NCBI GenBank assembly: GCA_028377305.1 | Contig: JAONJW010000001.1 | Coordinates: 87,964-151,963 of the forward strand | DNA: 64,000 nucleotides | Source of the DNA: Prolixibacteraceae bacterium | GTDB taxonomy: Bacteria; Bacteroidota; Bacteroidia; Bacteroidales; Prolixibacteraceae | Direction of reading: 5' to 3' | Shown here: piece by piece, positions 57,352-64,000 of the stretch | Position numbering within the stretch: position 1 is the stretch's first letter | Layout of the letters: every line of letters starts with the position of its first letter | The notes under the pieces: model-generated | Seen by the model: only the letters and a program-made list of their open reading frames with translations | Database searches by the model: none | Told to the model about the DNA's origin: nothing | Program-made: the position numbers and the translations under genes

Positions 57352-57915
57352 GTTGGGACATACCTGTTTTTGAAAGGTATTCACAACGGCTCCGTATTTT
57401 GTTCTGTTTTCGTTCATGTTGGGACATACCTGTTTTTGAAAGGTATTCACAACTGATAATTAAGAAATAAAAAATGATTAACTGTTGGGACATACCTGTT
57501 TTTGAAAGGTATTCACAACCAATTATTAATATATACAAATAAAAGCAAAGTTGGGACATACCTGTTTTTGAAAGGTATTCACAACTGGCTATCTATATTT
57601 TGTAGATCTCTCATAGTTGGGACATACCTGTTTTTGAAAGGTATTCACAACGAGGTTATATGATAAAATGTCAGGTATTGTGTTGGGACATACCTGTTTT
57701 TGAAAGTTATTCACAACGCGAAGTGTGCGTATTACTTCGCTTATGTTGTTGGGACATACCTGTTTTTGAAAGGTATTCACAACGATAGAGTTGAGCATAT
57801 CCTTTATGCCTTTGTTGGGACATACCTGTTCTTGATTGGTATTCACAACAAGGTATATATGTGCAAATCCCCTCTTTTTGTTGGGACATACCTGTTTTTG
57901 AATGGTATTCACAAC
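57352..57915 (+). CRISPR. Type VI-B CRISPR array, nine repeats and eight spacers
   Basis: Repeats of 36 bp start at 57352, 57418, 57484, 57550, 57616, 57682, 57748, 57814 and 57880; every spacer is exactly 30 bp. The repeat begins GTTGGGACATACCTG and ends GGTATTCACAAC with a T-rich centre; these ends match known Cas13b repeats, with the orientation the same as cas13b. Repeats 1-5 and 7 are identical. Repeat 6 has one change (GAAAGTTATT), repeat 8 has three (TTCTTGATTGG) and repeat 9 has one (GAATGG), so decay increases away from the gene and the leader is on the left. Because 66 bp is divisible by three, the opposite strand shows long open frames, which are artefacts. In spacer 6, GCGAAGT pairs with ACTTCGC. 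Confidence 0.97.
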
Positions 57916-58081
57916 GTACGTGATCAATGATTTTCCTAGAGAGCAATTGGTATCTTTAGCGAATTTTCTTTCCGCAGAGATGAGGTCGTTTTACTATCAA
58001 TTGTATCTTCATATTGGTATATTATGAAGTTGTCAATCGGTTATCGTCCACTTGGTTTCTATTTGACACGGAGTTAAGATC

Positions 58082-58275
58082 TACTTAATCCGTCCTTAGT
58101 TCGTCTCAAATCCATCCCTAATCCGTCTATCATTTATCCTTTCCCTATGGTTTGTTCATGGTTCACCCATCCAAAACGTTAAATCGATGGAGGAACCATG
58201 GGCCAAGGATGGATAAACCATGGTTAAAGGACGGATTAAGTACGGATTAGGGATGGATTAGGGACGAATTAAGTA
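58082..58275. repeat. Complex inverted repeat of short degenerate units
   Basis: Exact pairs include AATCCATCCCTAATCCGT (58109-58126) with its complement at 58242-58259, and CTTAATCCGTCCT (58084-58096) with 58228-58240. The right half is built from variants of ACGGATTAGGG. AACCATGGTT palindromes occur near the centre (58216-58225). The order of units differs between arms, so this is a shuffled repeat and not one simple hairpin. Confidence 0.65.
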
Positions 58276-58284
58276 GTGGTTAAA

Positions 58285-58317
58285 CAGTTGTTGAGCAGTT
58301 GTTGAGCAGTTGTTGAG
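58285..58317 (+). repeat. 11-bp tandem triplication
   Basis: CAGTTGTTGAG occurs three times without interruption at 58285, 58296 and 58307, followed directly by a partial unit (CAG) and the G tract. Confidence 0.85.
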
Positions 58318-58322
58318 CAGAT

Positions 58323-58334
58323 GGGGGGGGGGGG
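58323..58334 (+). repeat. 12-G homopolymer
   Basis: Twelve consecutive G in a low-GC intergenic region, followed six bases later by another G run. Length is likely to be variable or hard to sequence. Confidence 0.8.
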
Positions 58335-58510
58335 TTGGCGGGGGGGAGTCGTTTGGGGTATGTTGGATTTATTTATAGCTGATTTGGTTGACGACTTATG
58401 AAGGGAGTGGAGAGGGATGTGGTGATAAGGAGAAGCGTGATAAGGTGGTGCTATAGCAGAGGGGGGAAACGAGGTGCAGGGAAGGAGGTTGGAGTGGGAA
58501 TGATAACGAA

Positions 58511-58549
58511 ACAGCCATAAGATCGCAGGTTGTACGTTCTTATGGCTGT
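58511..58549 (-). terminator. Terminator of ruvX-def
   Basis: ACAGCCATAAG pairs perfectly with CTTATGGCTGT around a 17-nt loop, about 80 bp after the def stop. Confidence 0.7.
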
Positions 58550-58629
58550 TTGTCTGTGCACCTTTTGGAAATTATATTTCACGTAAGGTGGTTATTCTGC
58601 TTGGGTTTGGAACGAATTCACATGAAACG

Positions 58630-59187
58630 TTATCGTCTAGGAGGACGCACTTGGTATGGCGCTTTTACTTTTCCTTTGGCGATATTCATCAGTTTCGATT
58701 TGATGAAGCGTTTACGGATGGCTGAGCAGTGATCTACGAACATTTTTCCGTCTAGGTGGTCATATTCGTGTTGGATGACGCGTGCCGCAAATCCTTCGTA
58801 TGTTTCATCATGGAAATTCCACTCTTCATCATAGTACTGGATTCGGATATGGCCAGGGCGAGTTATGTCTTCACGAATACCTGGAACGCTAAGGCATCCC
58901 TCTTCCATTGATTCAAGTTCCCCACTACGCTCTACAATCAGTGGATTGATCAGTGCTTTTTTGAAATCTTTCAGTTGAGGGTCTTCATCGGCTAAGATGG
59001 TTGCATCGACTACAAAAAGGCGGATGTTCAATCCTACCTGTGGAGCTGCAAGACCTACACCTTCGGCATTATACATTGTTTCGAACATATTTTCGATAAG
59101 GCCATTCAATTTTGGATAGTCCTTATCTATCTCAGGAGTCACTTTTCTTAGAACAGGATCTCCGAATAGTGTGATAGGTAGTATCAT
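58630..59187 (-). CDS. def: Peptide deformylase
   Basis: 185 residues. Removes the formyl group from new proteins using a metal ion. The three family motifs are present: GVGLAAPQVG (about 43), EGCLSVP with the Cys ligand, and HEYDHLDG with two His ligands and the catalytic Glu. A short basic C terminus (PYQVRPPRR) is typical of Bacteroidota. It lies 9 bp after ruvX and is cotranscribed with it. Confidence 0.96.
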   Translation of the reverse strand: MILPITLFGDPVLRKVTPEIDKDYPKLNGLIENMFETMYNAEGVGLAAPQVGLNIRLFVVDATILADEDPQLKDFKKALINPLIVERSGELESMEEGCLSVPGIREDITRPGHIRIQYYDEEWNFHDETYEGFAARVIQHEYDHLDGKMFVDHCSAIRKRFIKSKLMNIAKGKVKAPYQVRPPRR

Positions 59188-59196
59188 ATGTCTAAT

Positions 59197-59610
59197 CTAT
59201 TTTTTCGATTCCATATAGGATTGAAGAATAATGGTTGCGCTCACGGCATCCACTGTAGCTTTATCTTGTCGTTGTTTCTTTTTAAGCCCCGCATCGATCA
59301 TTGCACGGAAAGCTAAGTTCGAAGTGAAACGCTCGTCGTGTTGTTCTATCGGCATATCGGGAAACTTCTTAATGAAGTTTTTGATGAATGGATTGATATA
59401 CTCTACCGATTGAGAGGGCTGTCCATTGTTTTGTAGTGGATATCCAATGACCACTTTTTCGACCTCCTCTTGTTTGAAGTAATTCTCTAGGAATTTTATC
59501 ACTTCATGTGCAGGAACCGTAGTGAGTTTATTGGCGATGATCTGCATTGGATCGGTCACCGCAATACCCACTCTTTTACGACCATAGTCTATTGCTAATA
59601 TTCTTCCCAA
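59197..59610 (-). CDS. ruvX: Putative Holliday junction resolvase RuvX (YqgF)
   Basis: 137 residues, an RNase H-like fold. Motifs ILAIDYGRKRVGIAVTD (first catalytic Asp), VVIGYPLQNNGQPS, EQHDERFTS and a C-terminal KDxVDAVSA-like stretch (KATVDAVSATIIL, last Asp) are all seen. Known family roles include Holliday junction resolution and 16S rRNA end processing. Upstream of def in the usual two-gene unit. Confidence 0.93.
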   Translation of the reverse strand: MGRILAIDYGRKRVGIAVTDPMQIIANKLTTVPAHEVIKFLENYFKQEEVEKVVIGYPLQNNGQPSQSVEYINPFIKNFIKKFPDMPIEQHDERFTSNLAFRAMIDAGLKKKQRQDKATVDAVSATIILQSYMESKK

Positions 59611-59982
59611 AATCTTTTTTTTGCAAATATAGTTGAATTGTGAGATTGTCGGAAGTAATTAAATAAGATTTTTTACTCTTTTACTGTTGTGTTACAGCGA
59701 TTTCTATTAACATAAGTCTGTTTGTATGATGAATGTCGTACTTTATAAGGGGTTTGTGAGGTATGACAATAAGTGATATTTAAAGGATTTTATTAAAATA
59801 AATTATGGTAAATGGGTAATTTGTTGTGATATTGTTTGCAAGGGTTCTTTTTTTTTTATTCTTTCGTATTTACAAGGGTTTAGGTAACATAATAAGGATT
59901 ACTTGTAGGTATATGTAAATATATTTTGTCCCTTGGTAGAGTTGAAAATATGGTCTTTCATTATCAAAATAGTCGTGCCATT
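59611..59982. other. Intergenic region, nothing recognised
   Basis: About 370 bp of very AT-rich divergent promoter region with T-runs (near 59851). An open frame from 59926 continues into the lipoprotein gene but lacks a plausible signal peptide before the ATG at 59983. Confidence 0.45.
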
Positions 59983-60462
59983 ATGAAGATTTTTACTTTT
60001 ATCGGTATCCTCGTTTCTATCGTGATGATTTCATCATGTAGTTTGTTGCGCAGCAACAAAGGATTCACTCCGATTGAGGCTTTTGCAGGAGATACCTTAC
60101 AGTATATAAAGACGAACTTCGACAATCGAAAGGAAGCTTATGTTGGTAAGAAATTTAAATACTTTTTGAAGGATATCAATGTTCCATTGAACTCATATTT
60201 CGCTGATTTTGTATTTAAAGGTGAGATGGGTTGTGAGGGAGTATCTTTCTTTGTGAATGAAAATGTGGATGGTAATGGTGGTAGTAAACCGATTATTGTT
60301 CATGTGAAGTGGGATAGTCTTCTTTCCAGTGATGAGCCTAGTCGTATGGAACGCGATAATGGTCAAACTTGGACAAAGCAAGAGTCTGGATTCTATAAAG
60401 ATATTATCATTAAAGATATCTGTACTACAGAGTGGGGTACGTGTACCGAGTGTGCCAAATAG
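59983..60462 (+). CDS. Small lipoprotein, unknown
   Basis: I start at the ATG at 59983 because it gives a clean lipoprotein signal (MKIFTFIGILVSIVMISSCS); an upstream in-frame start would put 19 residues before it. The mature protein is about 140 residues, beta-rich, with KKFKYFLKDINVPLNSYFAD and, near the end, Cys in DICTTEWGTCTEC that may form a disulphide or bind metal. No family recognised. Probably anchored in the envelope. Confidence 0.6.
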   Translation: MKIFTFIGILVSIVMISSCSLLRSNKGFTPIEAFAGDTLQYIKTNFDNRKEAYVGKKFKYFLKDINVPLNSYFADFVFKGEMGCEGVSFFVNENVDGNGGSKPIIVHVKWDSLLSSDEPSRMERDNGQTWTKQESGFYKDIIIKDICTTEWGTCTECAK

Positions 60463-60572
60463 CAACAGTTTGTAGGATAAATTAGATCCTATATTAATAT
60501 ATTTTAGAGAAGGCTCTTCTACTTTGTGGGAGGGTCTTTGCTTGTTATTATATTGATATATCTAGTATATGG

Positions 60573-60781
60573 ACACCATATCCGGCTTTATGATTCCGAT
60601 CTAGAGTTCAGCGTTCCGAGCGTTTGCAATAATCCTGATCCTACCTCCGGCTTAATGATTCCGATCTAGAGCTCAGTGTTCCGGGCGTTTGCAATAATCA
60701 TGATGCTACCTCCGATTTTCTGATTCCGATCTTGAGCTTAGCGTCCCAGCGTTTGCAATTGTCCTGACACCGTATCTGGTT
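60573..60781 (+). repeat. Three 65-bp tandem repeats
   Basis: Units start at 60581, 60646 and 60711 with TCCGGCTTTATGATTCCGAT and close variants, each containing GCGTTCCGAGCGTTTGCAAT; a partial unit starts at 60775. Flanks GACACCATATCCGG and GACACCGTATCTGG are also related. Unit length is not a multiple of three, so it is not a coding repeat. The rest of the 60463-61083 gap holds no gene. Confidence 0.85.
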
Positions 60782-60987
60782 AGATGCTGCCATTCAACGG
60801 GATGTACTAACGGCTTTTAAAGGTTGTGTATTTACTATATCTTGGCTATAATATGTAGTGCTATGATTGTATGGTCGGTGCAGATCTAACTTTTGATTGA
60901 AGATTGTGGAGGAGAGTGTATTATATCTGTAGGGGGAATCCTTTTCGTTTTACTCTTTAAGATGCCCTCAGATTATAAGTCAAAAGA

Positions 60988-61018
60988 AAGGCCATATCTT
61001 TAATTTAGATATGACCTT
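60988..61018 (-). terminator. Terminator of the polysaccharide lyase gene
   Basis: AAGGCCATATCT pairs with AGATATGACCTT (one mismatch) around a short AT loop. On the minus strand it ends in CTTTCTTTTG. Confidence 0.7.
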
Positions 61019-61083
61019 AGACTTTTCATTCTATCCTTCCATAATGGAAAGATAGATGATTCTCTTTTCAGAGGCTATTTTTG

Positions 61084-64000
61084 CTATTTGTTCTGAATCT
61101 TGAATGTTCCATAACTGTTTCCTTCCATGATCCTTACGATAAAAAAGTTTGGAAGTTCATCTAGTTTATCAATGAATGTCTGCTCGCTATTTTTGATGTT
61201 CTCGGTATGTATTTGAGCACCTTGAAGGTTAAAAATAGAAATTGTATATTTTTTAGCAAACTCTAGACCATCCACATGCAGTTGTCCCATAGATTTGTAT
61301 GTTCTGATCGATGAACGCTCTAATAGGTTGTTACTAGAGGTGTTGGTTGATGTAACAGATTTAATTTCGGAACGTATTCCATCGGTATCTTCCAAAAACA
61401 TATATAAATATAGGTCTTGGTCGCTGGTTTTTGCATGAGAGATTAATTGATTTTGTCCTTGATTGACATTTACAACATCTTTAGCGACAGGGTCTGTTGC
61501 TTTTTCGATATACTGTGTTGTGATGTTTTCTACCGGTGCATTCGTGTAGATATAGTAAAGCTTACCACTTTTTTGCGGCGTCGCATCTGCCGATAGAATT
61601 ACATCGGTTCTAGTGATATTTGTAATGTCTATTTTGTTCTGCATCTCATATGCAATCACCTGGTCTATATGTACTGCCTCGTAGGTATGATCCGAAAATA
61701 ATTGAATACGTAACTCTAGGGTATTAATATCGATATTATGGATTTCGAAGTTGAACTTCTTTGCCGTGGTGTTGTCCGAATATTGGGTGTTCACATCGGC
61801 ATCGATAATGCCATTCATATCTAGGTCTGTTCCTATTTTCCCAAAGTTAGGGTCTGTTGCAGCCGCTTCGCTACTCCATTTCGTACCTATAAGTTGACCG
61901 ATGGGTTGATAGTTGCCATCTTTGTCCTTATACTCTAGTTTTACAAAATCAAGTTCTTCGAACTTGTTTGCTGGAGAGAAAAGGGTTCCCAGAAGAAATG
62001 AGCAGTGGATCGACTTGATTTTGTCGGTGCGAGTTACTGGAGCAAAAGTCACCTCAATTGGTTCTCCTGAAGCATTGTGTAGGTTGGCACCTGCTAATAG
62101 GTATGCTTCATGTGTACCAAATATTCGTCCTTCTTTTGCATAGTATTTGTTCATGCTACTTAATTGGTAGCGGTTAAAGTAATCTTTGTTCGAAAGATCG
62201 TGTGTGTAGCTCAATTGGTATGTCTCTAGAGAAGGAGCATTTTCGAAGCTTTCGTTGATAAGAATAGGGCTGTTAGCTTCTTCCATTGTCACCTCATTTT
62301 TCATTCCATGTGCTGTAGAGAATTTAATGACTGTTTTTTTACTATCTCTTGATACTAATTCACAGTTCTTATGGTCTCCTACAAAGTGTAATGATCCATT
62401 GAGTGTTATTATCCCGTCTCCATATTGACTTGGACTTGTTGTCAAAACTTTGTCTACTTTTAGACGTATATCAGGATCAGTATAACTTATTTTGTAACGA
62501 CCAACGTTTATCTTCTTTGTTAGTATCAAACAAGCTCGACTTGCATTGGTAACTAATTCATTATTCAGTGATGCTGCGTTAAAGAAACAGTATCCTTTTA
62601 CGTTTTCAGCTGGTGCATTGTAGACATGGTAGTTGGTTGTCGCTTGTTCTACTATATATGTTTTGTCTTCCGATGCCATTTTGATTGCAAATTTCTGCAT
62701 CTCTTCAATGGTGGTGTTAGGCAGAATGACATACTCATAGGTTTGCGTTTTTGGTGCTTTTCCGTGGTTGATTACCGCTACGGCAAAATCACCTGTGGTA
62801 TCTAATCTAAGGTTGTTTGACTTAGAGTTTTGTGTTTGCTTTCGTATCTCAATTGATTGTCCTGATTTGATCCAGTAACCGTTGTTATTTGTATCAATGA
62901 TCCAATGAGGATTGTCTCCTGTTAGATCTTGAGTGTAAGGGAACGAAGTGATCTCATTGCCATCTACTACAATTCTTTGCGCCTTTGACGACAGTTGGTT
63001 CTGGAATATTGCAGTCTCTGTTCTATAGGTTGCATTATCATTAGAGATGTTGGTCCCTTTACATACCACATAGCGATCGAAAGCAAATACCGATTTGTCT
63101 GCTTGATGGGAAGGTACAAATTTAGGAGTGTTCTCTTCTCTTAGTAGCATACCAAATAGGCCATACTGATTATCTAAATTCGCGTAACCAGTGAATGCCA
63201 TAGTCCCTCGTTGAGAGTGTGACCCTGTAGCCATATGGTCGCCTCCTTTGTATGATTCTAATTGGTCGAACGGAAGGTGTACGAAGGTTGCACCAGGTGC
63301 TCTGTTCCAATCCCATCCATTTTCGTTGTATCCATTGTTGGCATTGGTCGCACTGGAACCATTTAGTACTTGAACCGTACCGTAACTTTGGTAACGTCCA
63401 TATCGGTTGTCTGTTTCATAAATCTCTGATCCAAAGGTGTATTTGTTGTATCCTTTGATAGATACTAACCAGTTGTCGCGACGATATACCCCAAACGCAG
63501 AGTAGTTATAGGTGAAAGCTCCTTGATAAGGTTTTCCCGTAGTCACTCCTGCTGCAACGATGGCCTTACGTGAAGAGGTGTTACGAGGTTCAAAACGAAG
63601 ATATTGAGCACCTACTTCGTCCCATATTTGTGCATCTGTATATGGGTTTCCTGCTTCAGCGAGGTATCCCATTGCATAGATGGTCCCATTCGATATCTGT
63701 CCGTTCGTTTCAAGTGGATGTCGACCCGATACACCAAGGCCCCATGACCTTTTTTGACTGTATCTAATCATCGCCCTCATTCCTTCCCACATATGGATTC
63801 TGGAATCATTAGAAAGACCAAAAGGGGTGTTTCGAGTTAAGTTAACATATTTTCCTAGTCCACTAAATCCTCCTACTGCATATGCTGGATATAGCGCCCC
63901 ATGGTGGTAAGATGATCCGTCTACTTTTATTCCTCCAATGGTACCATTGGAATATTTAAGAGACTCATCCATCCATCTTTTCATCTCTAGAAGATTACGA
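61084..64000 (-). CDS. Polysaccharide lyase family 8-like, chondroitinase ABC type, 5' end outside window
   Basis: The frame is open to the right edge, so only the C-terminal about 970 residues are seen. PL8 features near the visible N terminus: GSSYHHGALYPAYAVGGFS, SNDSRIHMWEGMRAMIRYS, WDWNRAPGATFVHLPF and GTMAFTGYANLDNQYGLF. They match the catalytic and central beta domains of chondroitin-sulphate ABC lyases, which cut chondroitin or dermatan sulphate by beta-elimination. The last about 70 residues (LHVDGLEFAKKYTISIFNLQ ... GTFKIQNK) look like a type A type IX secretion sorting domain, so it would be secreted across the outer membrane and anchored. Other PL8 specificities (hyaluronate, xanthan) are possible. 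Confidence 0.85.
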   Translation of the reverse strand, partial: RNLLEMKRWMDESLKYSNGTIGGIKVDGSSYHHGALYPAYAVGGFSGLGKYVNLTRNTPFGLSNDSRIHMWEGMRAMIRYSQKRSWGLGVSGRHPLETNGQISNGTIYAMGYLAEAGNPYTDAQIWDEVGAQYLRFEPRNTSSRKAIVAAGVTTGKPYQGAFTYNYSAFGVYRRDNWLVSIKGYNKYTFGSEIYETDNRYGRYQSYGTVQVLNGSSATNANNGYNENGWDWNRAPGATFVHLPFDQLESYKGGDHMATGSHSQRGTMAFTGYANLDNQYGLFGMLLREENTPKFVPSHQADKSVFAFDRYVVCKGTNISNDNATYRTETAIFQNQLSSKAQRIVVDGNEITSFPYTQDLTGDNPHWIIDTNNNGYWIKSGQSIEIRKQTQNSKSNNLRLDTTGDFAVAVINHGKAPKTQTYEYVILPNTTIEEMQKFAIKMASEDKTYIVEQATTNYHVYNAPAENVKGYCFFNAASLNNELVTNASRACLILTKKINVGRYKISYTDPDIRLKVDKVLTTSPSQYGDGIITLNGSLHFVGDHKNCELVSRDSKKTVIKFSTAHGMKNEVTMEEANSPILINESFENAPSLETYQLSYTHDLSNKDYFNRYQLSSMNKYYAKEGRIFGTHEAYLLAGANLHNASGEPIEVTFAPVTRTDKIKSIHCSFLLGTLFSPANKFEELDFVKLEYKDKDGNYQPIGQLIGTKWSSEAAATDPNFGKIGTDLDMNGIIDADVNTQYSDNTTAKKFNFEIHNIDINTLELRIQLFSDHTYEAVHIDQVIAYEMQNKIDITNITRTDVILSADATPQKSGKLYYIYTNAPVENITTQYIEKATDPVAKDVVNVNQGQNQLISHAKTSDQDLYLYMFLEDTDGIRSEIKSVTSTNTSSNNLLERSSIRTYKSMGQLHVDGLEFAKKYTISIFNLQGAQIHTENIKNSEQTFIDKLDELPNFFIVRIMEGNSYGTFKIQNK

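Larger units (their letters stand above)
57916..58510. other. Non-coding region after the CRISPR array
   Basis: About 600 bp without a gene and without cas1, cas2 or a transposase. It carries an imperfect inverted repeat (58082-58275), an 11-bp triplication and a 12-G tract, listed separately. Confidence 0.6.

Noticed and set aside
57262..57946. Open reading frames across the CRISPR array on both strands
   Set aside because: The array period is 66 bp, a multiple of three, so the repeats stay in frame and create open frames. The repeated peptide VNTFQKQVCPN comes from the repeat sequence itself.
57916..58510. cas1/cas2 or a tracrRNA after the array
   Set aside because: No open frame of suitable size, and no stretch matching the repeat outside the array. 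Type VI-B systems do not need a tracrRNA.

Overview
The window reads as a low-GC Bacteroidota chromosome, probably class Bacteroidia and a marine or host-associated Marinilabiliales/Prolixibacteraceae-like lineage; the family-level placement is inference. Evidence: a SusC/SusD pair with its zinc metallopeptidase and DUF4302 partners, Bacteroidota-restricted families (DUF4270, DUF4907, DUF3127, DUF5063), Bacteroidota-type promoters (TTG, 19-bp spacer, TAnnTTTG), a probable type IX secretion C-terminal domain, and weak or absent Shine-Dalgarno sequences.

Layout. 1-5.8 kb is accessory: small unknown genes, a frameshifted secreted-protein gene, a KxGGRxxGTPNK protein, a stand-alone HsdR_N-type PD-(D/E)xK nuclease, and long non-coding gaps. 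5.8-9.7 kb holds related lipoproteins with a decayed paralogue between them. 9.9-16.4 kb has an ABC-F ATPase and a galactose module (galM, a GntR/LacI-like regulator, galK, galT) with a readable promoter and candidate operator. 16.4-27.3 kb is mostly housekeeping: a metallophosphoesterase, Sua5/YciO, MATE, MnmD, two FKBP prolyl isomerases, an SSB-like DUF3127 protein, an Lrp regulator, an MscS channel, an M64 peptidase and a MORN-like protein. 27.7-34.9 kb is a SusC-SusD-metallopeptidase-DUF4302 uptake operon. guaB lies at 36.6-38.0 kb. 38.7-45.6 kb is a same-strand run of nucleic-acid enzymes (RecQ, DUF5063, RNase D-like, DEAD-box helicase, XseA, XseB). 46.7-53.0 kb carries DUF4907, Kelch, DUF4270, an outer-membrane protein and a LytS/LytTR two-component pair around a divergent promoter rich in inverted repeats.

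The most notable system is at 53.1-57.9 kb: a compact type VI-B CRISPR locus. It comprises a four-segment membrane protein resembling Csx27, a 1124-residue Cas13b with both HEPN motifs (R121/H126 and R1073/H1078), an AT-rich leader, and an array of nine 36-bp repeats with eight 30-bp spacers. There are no cas1 or cas2 genes in the window. It follows the LytTR operon on the same strand but is separated from it by a terminator-like hairpin, so it is probably transcribed independently. The array is followed by 0.6 kb of non-coding DNA with inverted repeats, an 11-bp triplication and a 12-G tract.

The right end has def, ruvX, a small lipoprotein, a 65-bp tandem repeat, and a large polysaccharide lyase (PL8, chondroitinase ABC-like) that runs off the window edge.
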